28,846 nt of DNA from JBBQWZ01 sp043788745 (GTDB lineage: Bacteria; Acidobacteriota; Terriglobia; Bryobacterales; Bryobacteraceae), in the NCBI GenBank assembly GCA_043788745.1, contig JAYVTO010000183.1, positions 1-28,846 on the forward strand. The letters run 5' to 3'. Shown here piece by piece: positions 21,650 to 28,846 of this stretch (position 1 is its first letter; each line of letters begins with the position of its first letter). The notes below the pieces were generated by a model that saw only the letters and a program-made list of their open reading frames with translations, was not told where the DNA came from and did not search any database. A program made the position numbers and the translations under genes.

Positions 21650-21904
21650 TTGGACTGGTCTGACAGCGCGGTGCACCAATTACTCCTTCAGGCGAAGTTG
21701 GATGAATACTTGCCGTTCATTGAGAGCGGCGAGATTCTGCAATGCTACCCAAACGCCAAGGGTCGACAGATAAGGATCAACGTGGTGTTTCAGTTTGCGC
21801 CAGATGAGGCTGGCCGAGCCTTTCTCACGACCGTGCGGCCCTTTCTCGAAGCGGCTGGCCTCACGCTGCGAGACGAATTATTTACCCATGCCCGATTCAA
21901 TTGA
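21650..21904 (+). pseudogene. DUF6572-like fragment lacking its N-terminus
   Basis: The frame reads HLDWSDSAVHQLLLQAKLDE, then YLPFIESGEI and PNAKGRQIRINVVFQF, to a stop at 21902-21904. This pattern matches the small DUF6572 family (about 105-110 residues) of unknown function. The first 20-25 residues of the family are missing: upstream in frame is only the out-of-frame shadow of the toxin gene. A TTG at 21650 is the only nearby start within the domain. The fragment was probably joined to the toxin end by a deletion. It converges on the DinB-like gene and shares 8 bp with it. Confidence 0.55.
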
Positions 21905-22400
21905 TACAGCGCAGCCCCGCGATCTGCGGTGCGTGGTGGCGGGCGTGAATGGCGTGAAACTTTCTCCACTGCGTGACGTTGAGCGCGCCCAGCACAGGGT
22001 GATCGATAAGCGGCGTCGACGGGCCGAAGCGTTGTTCACATTCATTGAGAGCGGCGTCCATGGCGGCGAGGTGGCCGAGCGCTTCGTTTAGAATCGTCCC
22101 GTCCTGGATTCCTGTGGGCCGGACGATCTTTGGCGCTTCGACACCTTTGGGAAAGTAGCCGATCTCGATCAGGATGAAGACCTTGATGCGCTGTTTCAGC
22201 TTCGGCGTGGTGGCTGTCGGCTTGCCGCCGGCGAGGACGGTTTGGAGCGCTGCTGCGGTATTGCTGTAGGTAAGCGAAAGATGCGCAATGATTTCGGCGG
22301 CGCACCATTTGCCGGGCGGATGGCTGCTCCATTGCGCCGCGGTCATGTCTCGAGTGACGCCTTGGAGAGTCTGACGGATTTTCTCGCTGCTGGGGTGCAT
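21897..22400 (-). CDS. DinB-superfamily protein (DUF1569-like)
   Basis: This 167-residue four-helix-bundle protein of the DinB/YfiT superfamily is close to DUF1569. The expected metal-binding histidines are visible: H40 in AAEIIAHLSLTYSN, and H152/H156 in HAIHARHHAPQI near the C-terminus. Members are metal-dependent and often use small thiols, but the specific substrate is unknown. The ATG at 22400 was chosen because a TATAAT box lies upstream at 22419-22424, inside the longer frame that begins at 22490. Its stop codon lies in an 8-bp palindrome shared with the converging DUF6572 fragment. Confidence 0.8.
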   Translation of the reverse strand: MHPSSEKIRQTLQGVTRDMTAAQWSSHPPGKWCAAEIIAHLSLTYSNTAAALQTVLAGGKPTATTPKLKQRIKVFILIEIGYFPKGVEAPKIVRPTGIQDGTILNEALGHLAAMDAALNECEQRFGPSTPLIDHPVLGALNVTQWRKFHAIHARHHAPQIAGLRCIN

Positions 22401-22418
22401 GGTGCGGCTGGCATCGCC

Positions 22419-22424
22419 ATTATA
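22419..22424 (-). promoter_or_regulatory. Putative -10 box (TATAAT) of the DinB-like gene
   Basis: A perfect TATAAT on the minus strand ends 18 nt before the ATG at 22400. This decides the start: the longer frame would have to be translated through its own promoter. Confidence 0.55.
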
Positions 22425-22523
22425 CATGCGGCTGCTTGCGTGAGCGGGCACCGGGTCCCCAACGAGGAAGGGATTGTATCCGCAGCCCAAGCGATGCCCG
22501 CCGTGAACGGGCGGGGTTCACAA

Positions 22524-22545
22524 CGCTCACTAACGTTCGCGGTTC
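22524..22545 (+). repeat. Dispersed repeat family B, variant
   Basis: Variant of the 1045-1068 element, reading CGCTCACTAACGTTCGCGG then TTC. It is intergenic. Confidence 0.65.
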
Positions 22546-22653
22546 TAAGCGTAGCGGATCGCGGATTTCTTCGGAGCCTCTGAAGGTTGGGGTTCAATTC
22601 GTGCGCGTCTACTTGGCTGCAACGCGGGCGGGGTTCAATCCATTTGTTGACCG

Positions 22654-24228
22654 CTATGGCAGGCCGAAGACAAATAACGCGTGGCCTGACGTCACCGCGA
22701 TGCGCTGCTTGCCGTCCACCGCGAACGACATGATGTTCGAGTACATTTCGGCTCCAGTTTGGTAATCCCACAGTGGCTTGCCGGTCTTCGCGTCCAACGC
22801 GTAGAAGTTGCCTTCCATCGAGCCTCCGAAGACCAGGCCGCCGCCGGTAGCGAGCACTCCGGACCACGGTGGCGACTTCAGCTTGAACTCCCACTTCATG
22901 ATTCCCGTGAATGCGTCGAGGGCGCGTACGGCTCCGTAGGCTTTGTCGCCAGCGATGGCACGCTCGCCTCCTCCTAAGAATGGAGCTCCCTTTTGATACT
23001 CTGCGTCTGTCTTAAAGAAGTAGGAACTTTGCTCGCGGACGGAGACGTAGACGTACTTGGTCAGCGGCGAGTACGACGGGCTGAACCAGTTGGTGGCTCC
23101 GTAGAGGCTCGGCGAAACGAGGGTGCCTTTTTCGCTGGGTTCGAGTTCAGCGGAGACTTGGGGCCGGCCGCTATCGTCGAGGCCCTTGGTCCAGGTGTAA
23201 TGCGCGTAGGGCTTGGCGGAGATGAATTCTCCCGTTGCGCGATCAAGCAGGTAGTAGAACGCGTTGCGATTGGCGAGTGCGACCAGTTTGCGAGGCTTGC
23301 CTCTCACGACGCCGTCGAGCAACAGCGGCACGTTGGTCGAATCATAGTCGTGCGAATCGTGCGGCGTGAACTGGAAATGCCATTTCAGCTTTCCGGTTGC
23401 GCCGTCGAGAGCAAGCAGCGAACACGAGTAGAGATTGTCGCCGCCGCGCTTATCGGGGTTCCAATCGGGGCCGGGGTTTCCGGTGCCCCAATAAATGATG
23501 TTCAACGCAGGGTCGTAGGAGCCGGTGACCCAGGCGGGCGCTCCGCCGGTCTTCCAGCTATCGCCTTGCCAACTGCTGTTGCCGGGCTCGCCGGGGCCGG
23601 GTACGGTCCAGAAGCGCCAGGCCTGCTTGCCGGTCTTCGAATCGTAGGCGTCGATGAAGCCGCGGATTCCGTATTCACCGCCGGCGATACCGACGATCAC
23701 TTTGCCATCGATCGCGAGCGGCGCCATGGTGAGCGAATGGCCGCTCTTGTAATCGGCGACGACGGTGTCCCATTCGACGGCGCCGTTGCGCGCGTTCAGC
23801 GCGATCAAGTGCGCGTCGAGCGTCCCAACGAAGACGGTGTTATTGAGGATGGCGAGTCCGCGATTGACGCGGCCACAGCAGACCTGAATGTCGCGCGGGA
23901 CGGGGCGCGTGTAGCGCCACAGATTGCGGCCCGTGCGGGCATCGACGGCGGAGACGGTGTCGGGCGGTTCGGTGATGTAGAGGATTCCGTCGACGGCGAT
24001 GGGCGTCGTTTCGAAGTGATCCATCTCGCGGATCTGGTAGGTCCAGAGCGGCTTCAGCCCGGCGACGTTCGCGGGCGTGATTCCGGTGAGTGGCGAGTAG
24101 CGGTGGCCGTCGTAGGTCCGCGAATAGGTCAGCCAGTTGCCGGGTTCTTTGTCGGCGTTGACGATGCGCTGGTAAGGGACCTGCGCGACGAGGTTGGCGG
24201 CGAGGGCCGCGAGTAAGACGAGTTTCAC
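22654..24228 (-). CDS. PQQ-dependent alcohol dehydrogenase (quinoprotein), lanthanide-type motif
   Basis: This 524-residue periplasmic quinoprotein has the eight-bladed propeller fold of methanol/ethanol dehydrogenases and oxidises alcohols with PQQ. A signal peptide covers about 1-16. Visible features are NWLTYSRTYDGHRYSPL (31-47), the vicinal cysteines C117-C118 in IQVCCGRVNRG, the metal ligand E185 in AGGEYGIRGF, N251 in YWGTGNPGPDWNP, and the catalytic D294. Two residues on is D296 (HDYDSTN). An Asp at this +2 place is the marker of lanthanide-dependent enzymes (XoxF, PedH); calcium enzymes lack it. It overlaps the upstream cytochrome c gene by 4 nt (ATGA), which is its likely electron acceptor. 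Substrate range cannot be read from sequence. The lanthanide assignment is inferred from one motif. Confidence 0.92.
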   Translation of the reverse strand: MKLVLLAALAANLVAQVPYQRIVNADKEPGNWLTYSRTYDGHRYSPLTGITPANVAGLKPLWTYQIREMDHFETTPIAVDGILYITEPPDTVSAVDARTGRNLWRYTRPVPRDIQVCCGRVNRGLAILNNTVFVGTLDAHLIALNARNGAVEWDTVVADYKSGHSLTMAPLAIDGKVIVGIAGGEYGIRGFIDAYDSKTGKQAWRFWTVPGPGEPGNSSWQGDSWKTGGAPAWVTGSYDPALNIIYWGTGNPGPDWNPDKRGGDNLYSCSLLALDGATGKLKWHFQFTPHDSHDYDSTNVPLLLDGVVRGKPRKLVALANRNAFYYLLDRATGEFISAKPYAHYTWTKGLDDSGRPQVSAELEPSEKGTLVSPSLYGATNWFSPSYSPLTKYVYVSVREQSSYFFKTDAEYQKGAPFLGGGERAIAGDKAYGAVRALDAFTGIMKWEFKLKSPPWSGVLATGGGLVFGGSMEGNFYALDAKTGKPLWDYQTGAEMYSNIMSFAVDGKQRIAVTSGHALFVFGLP

Positions 24229-24962
24229 TGTTCACCCCGGAGAGAAGACAAGTAGGCGACGAGGTCGCGGAGTTCGGTGGCGGAGAAAATCGCTTTGTAG
24301 CTGGGCATCGGCGATTCAGTGGAACGCTTATCGAGCTTGGCGAGCGCGTCCTTGCGGAACGAAGAGAAGTGGCCGTTCTGCGCGACCACCTGGATGGTGA
24401 AGGTGTCTTCGTTGACGCGAATGCCTTGGATCGCTTTGCCGTCGCGTGTCTGGATGTGGACAGGCAGGTACTCTTCGGTCACTTCGACGGCGGGATCGGT
24501 GATGGATTCGCGGAGGCTCGCGGCAGTGCGGCGGCTTCCGATGGCGGAGAGCTCCGGTCCGTAGCCGGCGCTGTGGCAGGAGGCGCAGGCGCCCTTGCCG
24601 GTGTAGAGCGCGCGGCCCTTGGCGATGTCGCCTTCAACCTTCGGCGGCGTGGCGCTCATCGAGAGCCTGCGGACGTAGGCGGTGGCGAGCGTGACTCCGT
24701 CGGCGCCGAGGTGCCAGGAAGGCGGCATCACAGTGCCGGGGATGCCATCGGTAATGATCGCCGCGAGTAGCTCGTCCGTTGTGGAGCGGGGCAGTTTGGG
24801 AACGGCCAGCGCGGGGCCTTTGCCGCCACTGCCTTCGGGTCCGTGGCAGCCGGCGCAGTTCGCATCGTAGACGCGCTTGGCGCGCGCCCAGTCGATCTGC
24901 GGAGCAGCGTTCGGTTGCTGCTGCTGCGCGAGAAATAAGAAGAGAAGAGCAGAGGGGATCAT
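24225..24962 (-). CDS. Di-haem cytochrome c
   Basis: This 245-residue exported c-type cytochrome has two haem sites: CAGCH (C36, C39, H40) and CASCH (C126, C129, H130). Likely axial methionines are M79 in TVMPPSW and M219 in SPMPSY. The first 12 residues are hydrophobic and act as signal peptide or anchor, followed by a short Gln run. It is the first gene of a two-gene operon: its stop overlaps the start of the quinoprotein dehydrogenase (ATGA). This supports a role as dedicated electron acceptor from that dehydrogenase. A TATACT box lies 16 nt before the ATG. Confidence 0.92.
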   Translation of the reverse strand: MIPSALLFLFLAQQQQPNAAPQIDWARAKRVYDANCAGCHGPEGSGGKGPALAVPKLPRSTTDELLAAIITDGIPGTVMPPSWHLGADGVTLATAYVRRLSMSATPPKVEGDIAKGRALYTGKGACASCHSAGYGPELSAIGSRRTAASLRESITDPAVEVTEEYLPVHIQTRDGKAIQGIRVNEDTFTIQVVAQNGHFSSFRKDALAKLDKRSTESPMPSYKAIFSATELRDLVAYLSSLRGEQ

Positions 24963-24978
24963 ATTGCTACGCTGTCAA

Positions 24979-24984
24979 AGTATA
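24979..24984 (-). promoter_or_regulatory. Putative -10 box (TATACT) of the cytochrome/quinoprotein operon
   Basis: TATACT on the minus strand ends 16 nt before the ATG at 24962. Confidence 0.45.
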
Positions 24985-25040
24985 CCGTTTGCGGGCGCAA
25001 TGACGAAGGACAACAAATGACGGCATACGGAGGACGACAG

Positions 25041-25084
25041 ACGAGTGGAGGCAAGTAGCGCGGATTTCCTCGCTCCTCACTCGT
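25041..25084. promoter_or_regulatory. Inverted repeat between divergent promoters
   Basis: ACGAGTGGAGG (25041-25051) pairs with CCTCACTCGT (25075-25084) with one bulged base and a 23-nt loop. It lies between the divergent promoters of the cytochrome operon and the PqaA-like gene. It could be an operator or simply an imperfect palindrome. Confidence 0.4.
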
Positions 25085-25114
25085 GACGCGGACTCCATCG
25101 TTCGTAATTCGATC

Positions 25115-25120
25115 TATACT
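25115..25120 (+). promoter_or_regulatory. Putative -10 box (TATACT) of the PqaA-like gene
   Basis: TATACT ends 8 nt before the ATG at 25129, with no room for a Shine-Dalgarno site. This suggests a leaderless or near-leaderless transcript. Confidence 0.45.
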
Positions 25121-25128
25121 TATCCCTG

Positions 25129-26544
<1,416 letters not shown>

Positions 26545-26569
26545 CACGCTTGCCGGTTCACAGACGAAA

Positions 26570-26677
26570 TTTGCCCGCTTGACCGGCGTTACGTTACGTA
26601 GTACGGCGAACTAGCGCGTAGTATTTCGCTTCACCGATCACGACGCGTTTGACGTGGACTACCTGGACTATCACTGA
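26570..26677 (+). pseudogene. higB-like: HigB-like toxin remnant
   Basis: The frame directly upstream of the higA-like gene ends AN-TAG-RVVFRFTDHDAFDVDYLDYH-TGA. HigB toxins of the RelE superfamily end NWRVVFRF...DAFDV(D/E)xVDYH, so the TAG at 26612-26614 most likely replaces the conserved Trp (TGG to TAG). Only the C-terminal part is readable, the segment before it is shortened, and no start was found. It lies 12 nt before the antitoxin gene, the normal higB-higA order. Confidence 0.75.
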
Positions 26678-26681
26678 GAGG
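26676..26681 (+). promoter_or_regulatory. Shine-Dalgarno GAGAGG for the higA-like gene
   Basis: GAGAGG overlaps the stop of the higB remnant and lies 8 nt before the ATG at 26690. It supports that start. Confidence 0.5.
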
Positions 26682-26689
26682 AAACGACG

Positions 26690-26972
26690 ATGCCAATGAA
26701 AAATCCACCACACCCAGGCGGCTTCGTACTTCGCGAATGCATCGAACCTTTTGGGCTGACAATTACTGCTGCTGCCGACGCACTGGGCGTAACGCGAACT
26801 ACCCTTTCGGAACTGGTCAACGGGAAGCGCGGCATCTCTCCCAGAGATGGCCGTCCGGCTTTTCCAAGTCTTTGGCGGTAGCGCCGAAAGCTGGCTGACG
26901 CAGTTGGCACACTACGATCTGGCGCGTGTTCCGTCGGGTCGGATCAAACTGAAACGGTTGCAGCCAGCGTAG
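26690..26972 (+). pseudogene. higA-like: HigA-like antitoxin with a single-base frameshift
   Basis: The gene starts MPMKNPPHPGGFVLREC and continues with a helix-turn-helix (ITAAADALGVTRTTLSELVN), the HigA/XRE pattern. At the C-run 26840-26842 the frame is lost: as read it ends after 63 residues. Removing one C restores ISPEMAVRLFQVFGGS, then AESWLTQL, to a TAG at 26970-26972, giving a normal 93-residue HigA. The lesion is therefore one extra base. The short form keeps the DNA-binding helices but lacks the C-terminal half. Together with the damaged higB it marks a dead module. A sequencing error in the C-run should be excluded. Confidence 0.85.
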
Positions 26973-26994
26973 CTTCAAAGCCCAGCGCGCGATT

Positions 26995-27189
26995 TCACGC
27001 TCGTCGCGAAAAAGCATACAGCGCAAGCCCCACCAGGAACAGCACTCCTGCCACGAGCAGCGCAAAGAACGGAATCATCCCGCTCATCTCGTCGAAGGTC
27101 TTTTGCCCCGCCGCAGTGTAGTAACCCCACCAGCCGAACGTGCCCAGCACGAGCGACAACAGCAGGCAGACGTTGGACGAAGTTATCAT
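26995..27189 (-). CDS. Small two-helix membrane protein
   Basis: A 64-residue protein with two hydrophobic segments: VCLLLSLVLGTFGWWGYY near the N-terminus, and MIPFFALLVAGVLFLVGLAL near the C-terminus. A short polar loop (TAAGQKTFDEMSG) joins them, and the end is basic (SRRA). The ATG at 27189 starts just before the first membrane segment. Longer starts upstream overlap the divergent deacetylase gene and add non-hydrophobic sequence. No family is recognised. It is divergent from the deacetylase gene. Confidence 0.55.
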   Translation of the reverse strand: MITSSNVCLLLSLVLGTFGWWGYYTAAGQKTFDEMSGMIPFFALLVAGVLFLVGLALYAFSRRA

Positions 27190-27231
27190 GGGGCTGGCCG
27201 AGGCGAACTGCCATCGTATCGCGCGCCAGTG

Positions 27232-27237
27232 CATAAT
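27232..27237 (+). promoter_or_regulatory. Putative -10 box (CATAAT) of the deacetylase gene
   Basis: CATAAT ends 10 nt before the ATG at 27248, with a GAGG partly between them. Confidence 0.35.
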
Positions 27238-27247
27238 CGAGGGACTC

Positions 27248-28180
27248 ATGAAACGCGCCGCGCTCGCACTGGTCCTTGCCGCCACCACCTTCGCCCAATC
27301 GCAGATCCAACAACCCGGCACCAAGTGGACCGAAGACCAACTTCACAAAGCCGTCGCACCCGCGCGCGCGGGTCGCAAGCTGACTCCGAAATCCTGGCCG
27401 AACAACGCCCGAGTCGCGGTCTGCCTTAGCTTCGACGTCGACAACGAGTCTTATTTATTGGCGCGCGGCGAAACCTCGCCGACTACGCTCTCCGCCGCCG
27501 ACTTCGGCGCGCAATCCGGACTCGCCCGCATCTTGAAGCTGCTCGACAAGCACCGGATTCCGGCGTCGTTCTTCATCCCAGCGGTAAGCGCCATAATCCA
27601 TCCGGAACAGATTCCGGCGATCCTGAAGAGCCCCAACAAACACGAGATCGCGGTCCACGGCTGGATTCACGAATTCCTCCCTGCCCTGCCCAACGCCGCC
27701 GAAGAAGAGCGCCTTCTGAACCAGGCCATCGACTACCTGACGAAAGCCACCGGCAAGCGGCCCGTCGGCTATCGCGCGCCTGCCTGGGCATTCAGCGAGC
27801 ACACGATCGCGCTGATCCGCAAAGCCGGATTCCTCTACGACAGCAGTCTGCAAGCGATGGATGAGCCCTACGAACTGATGTCGAACGGCGAGAGCACCGG
27901 CATGGTCGAACTCGCCATCGATTGGACCCTCACCGAAACGCCCTACCTCGGCCGCGGCGGAACGATGCCGAATCCCGAACTTCTCTATCAGCTCTACAAG
28001 GCTGAATTCGACGGCGCATATCAGGAAGGCACCATGTTCCTGCTCACTCTGCACCCGCATGTAACCGGGCATCGCGCTCCGATGGCGCAACTCGAAAAGC
28101 TGGTGGCGTACATGAAGTCGAAACCCGGAGTCTGGTTCGCGACCGCCGAGCAGATCGCGGAATACGTGAAGCGGAAGTAA
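27248..28180 (+). CDS. Polysaccharide deacetylase (CE4), exported
   Basis: A 310-residue exported carbohydrate esterase of family 4, of the type that removes acetyl groups from a sugar polymer or related amide. A signal peptide covers about 1-16. The metal triad is present: SFDVDNES (61-68, with D63 and D65), and H137 and H141 in AVHGWIHEF. R176 in GYRAPAW and the C-terminal TLHPHVTGHR are further active-site segments. The pattern resembles the HpPgdA/allantoinase-like branch rather than chitin deacetylases. The ATG at 27248 begins the signal peptide; the longer frame from 27140 overlaps the small divergent gene and was rejected. Its natural substrate (peptidoglycan or another polymer) is not known. 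Confidence 0.88.
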   Translation: MKRAALALVLAATTFAQSQIQQPGTKWTEDQLHKAVAPARAGRKLTPKSWPNNARVAVCLSFDVDNESYLLARGETSPTTLSAADFGAQSGLARILKLLDKHRIPASFFIPAVSAIIHPEQIPAILKSPNKHEIAVHGWIHEFLPALPNAAEEERLLNQAIDYLTKATGKRPVGYRAPAWAFSEHTIALIRKAGFLYDSSLQAMDEPYELMSNGESTGMVELAIDWTLTETPYLGRGGTMPNPELLYQLYKAEFDGAYQEGTMFLLTLHPHVTGHRAPMAQLEKLVAYMKSKPGVWFATAEQIAEYVKRK

Positions 28181-28217
28181 CCTCGGTCCGGCGGCGGAAA
28201 GATCTAAGCCCGCACGC

Positions 28218-28223
28218 TATAAT
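28218..28223 (+). promoter_or_regulatory. Putative -10 box (TATAAT) of the kinase remnant
   Basis: A perfect TATAAT ends 14 nt before the ATG at 28238. Confidence 0.45.
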
Positions 28224-28237
28224 CGGGCGAAACGCCT

Positions 28238-28330
28238 ATGAACCTAACCTCCGGCACTCGTTTGGGTCCATACGAAATCCTTGCGCCCATCGGAGCCGGC
28301 GGCATGGGCGAACGGACAACTCGTCTTTGA
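28238..28330 (+). pseudogene. Ser/Thr protein kinase N-terminal remnant
   Basis: Thirty codons read MNLTSG, TRLGPYEILAPIGAGGMGE and then RTTRL-stop. The start and the glycine-rich loop GAGGMGE are those of the large PknB-like Ser/Thr kinases of Acidobacteriota, which continue VYRARDTRL. Everything after MGE, including the catalytic lysine and HRD, is gone. The promoter and start are intact, so the deletion begins inside the glycine-rich loop. Confidence 0.82.
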
Positions 28331-28683
28331 GCTTCACTCCGCTCACGATCATCTGCTGATGTTGTCGTGCATCGTGTCCGGCTATGAGGATCGCTTTCAG
28401 GAATCTCTCATTAATGCCGACAGAGATCGCGTCTACCAGTTTAAGGAGACCCTCCGGCCCATCGCCTGGGAACCCGCATCGCACGTCTCCCTCTCTGACG
28501 GATTCGAGCGTTTGAGCGCTGCTGCAGCCATCAACCCCTTGGCGGCGCGCTCTTCGCGGGCGGAAAGCTGCGCGTCTGTGCCAGCGAAACAGCCCGCGCA
28601 TTTTGGGGCTTCAGCCCGGGGATGTTCTTTGCCCGGGATAGTACGAGAGCATTCTCAGCGATTCCGGACTCCGCAACCGAGGC
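28331..28683. other. Region after the kinase remnant: unassigned frame
   Basis: After the kinase break a plus-strand frame stays open to about 28715. The stretch NGQLVFELHSAHDHLLML to FKETLRPIA (about 28306-28465) has balanced, protein-like composition, unlike the Arg/Pro-rich shadows elsewhere. I do not recognise it. It may be the 3' part of another gene joined by the deletion that removed the kinase. From about 28530 the sequence turns into repeat-like intergenic DNA. Confidence 0.35.
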
Positions 28684-28705
28684 GCGACCGTAAGGTCGCG
28701 CGTAC
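28684..28705 (+). repeat. REP family A hairpin
   Basis: GCGACC-GTAA-GGTCGC followed by GCGTAC, identical to the core of the 10257 tandem block. A second small hairpin (CGCCCTGAAGGGCG) follows at once. Confidence 0.8.
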
Positions 28706-28760
28706 CCCGCCCTGAAGGGCGAAGATGCTGAGGCTATTTTCCAAGCAAAATGCACCAAAT

Positions 28761-28809
28761 CCGAGCCGCGACCAAAGCGGCCCGAAGGGCCGCGTCGGGA
28801 GCGGATTCA
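28761..28809 (-). repeat. 49-bp dispersed element, copy 2 (inverted)
   Basis: Reverse complement of 15750-15798 with one difference. It contains the palindrome GGCCCGAAGGGCC. No gene is visible from here to the end of the window. Confidence 0.85.
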
Positions 28810-28846
28810 CGAGCCGGCACCCCGCACTGCTGCTACCAGGATTGAA

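Larger units (their letters stand above)
22401..22653. other. Intergenic region with repeats
   Basis: No gene is visible between the divergently placed DinB-like gene start and the end of the quinoprotein gene. It holds the DinB promoter box, a CCCGCCGTGAACGGGCGGG hairpin-like element (22494-22513) and a family B repeat (22524-22545). Confidence 0.6.

Noticed and set aside
22993..24216. 407-codon plus-strand frame opposite the quinoprotein gene.
   Set aside because: No motifs. The minus-strand frame carries all quinoprotein signatures.

Overview
The window looks like chromosome from a high-GC Acidobacteriota, most likely the Bryobacterales/Solibacter group. The basis is recognition of families, not a search. 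The evidence is a 1,493-residue secreted protein with an NHL beta-propeller, BACON-like repeats and the Solibacter-type C-terminal domain (TIGR03437), a kinase N-terminus of the form TRLGPYEILAPIGAGGMGE that is typical of the many Ser/Thr kinases of these genomes, and gaps full of short palindromic repeats. I saw no rRNA, tRNA, CRISPR array or intact mobile element.

Layout. Positions 96-4694 are all on the minus strand: a DnaC/IstB-type ATPase, a GT-C-like membrane protein with an exported protein upstream of it, and a class V PLP enzyme. A decayed IS256-family transposase fragment lies at 4855-5018. Positions 5333-12071 (plus strand) form the main metabolic cluster: the beta and alpha subunits of a biotin-dependent acyl-CoA carboxylase, an isovaleryl-type acyl-CoA dehydrogenase, and an AtuA-family protein split into two overlapping genes. 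Positions 12321-15355 (minus) hold a two-gene operon of a CocE/NonD hydrolase and an alginate-lyase-family protein. The giant secreted protein follows at 16290-20771.

Positions 20936-22400 hold a DUF433/DUF5615 toxin-antitoxin-like pair whose antitoxin has an amber codon at codon 6, an N-terminally truncated DUF6572 fragment, and a DinB-like protein. Positions 22654-24962 (minus) encode a di-haem cytochrome c followed by a PQQ alcohol dehydrogenase with a lanthanide-type Asp-Tyr-Asp motif. The right end has a PhoPQ-activated-protein (PqaA) family hydrolase, a decayed HigBA module, a tiny membrane protein, a CE4 deacetylase, and a kinase gene cut down to 30 codons.

How the parts work together. 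The carboxylase, dehydrogenase and AtuA genes look like one catabolic unit for branched or isoprenoid acyl-CoA (leucine/isovalerate, or acyclic terpene type). The window has no hydratase or lyase to finish either route. The cytochrome and quinoprotein form a periplasmic alcohol-oxidising pair. Several secreted hydrolases suggest a polymer-degrading soil lifestyle. Repeated traces of decay (two broken toxin-antitoxin loci, a transposase fragment, a kinase remnant, a DUF6572 fragment) and several families of palindromic repeats suggest an accessory-rich stretch. Many genes have a TATAAT-like hexamer only 7-18 nt before the start codon, which suggests very short or absent leaders.
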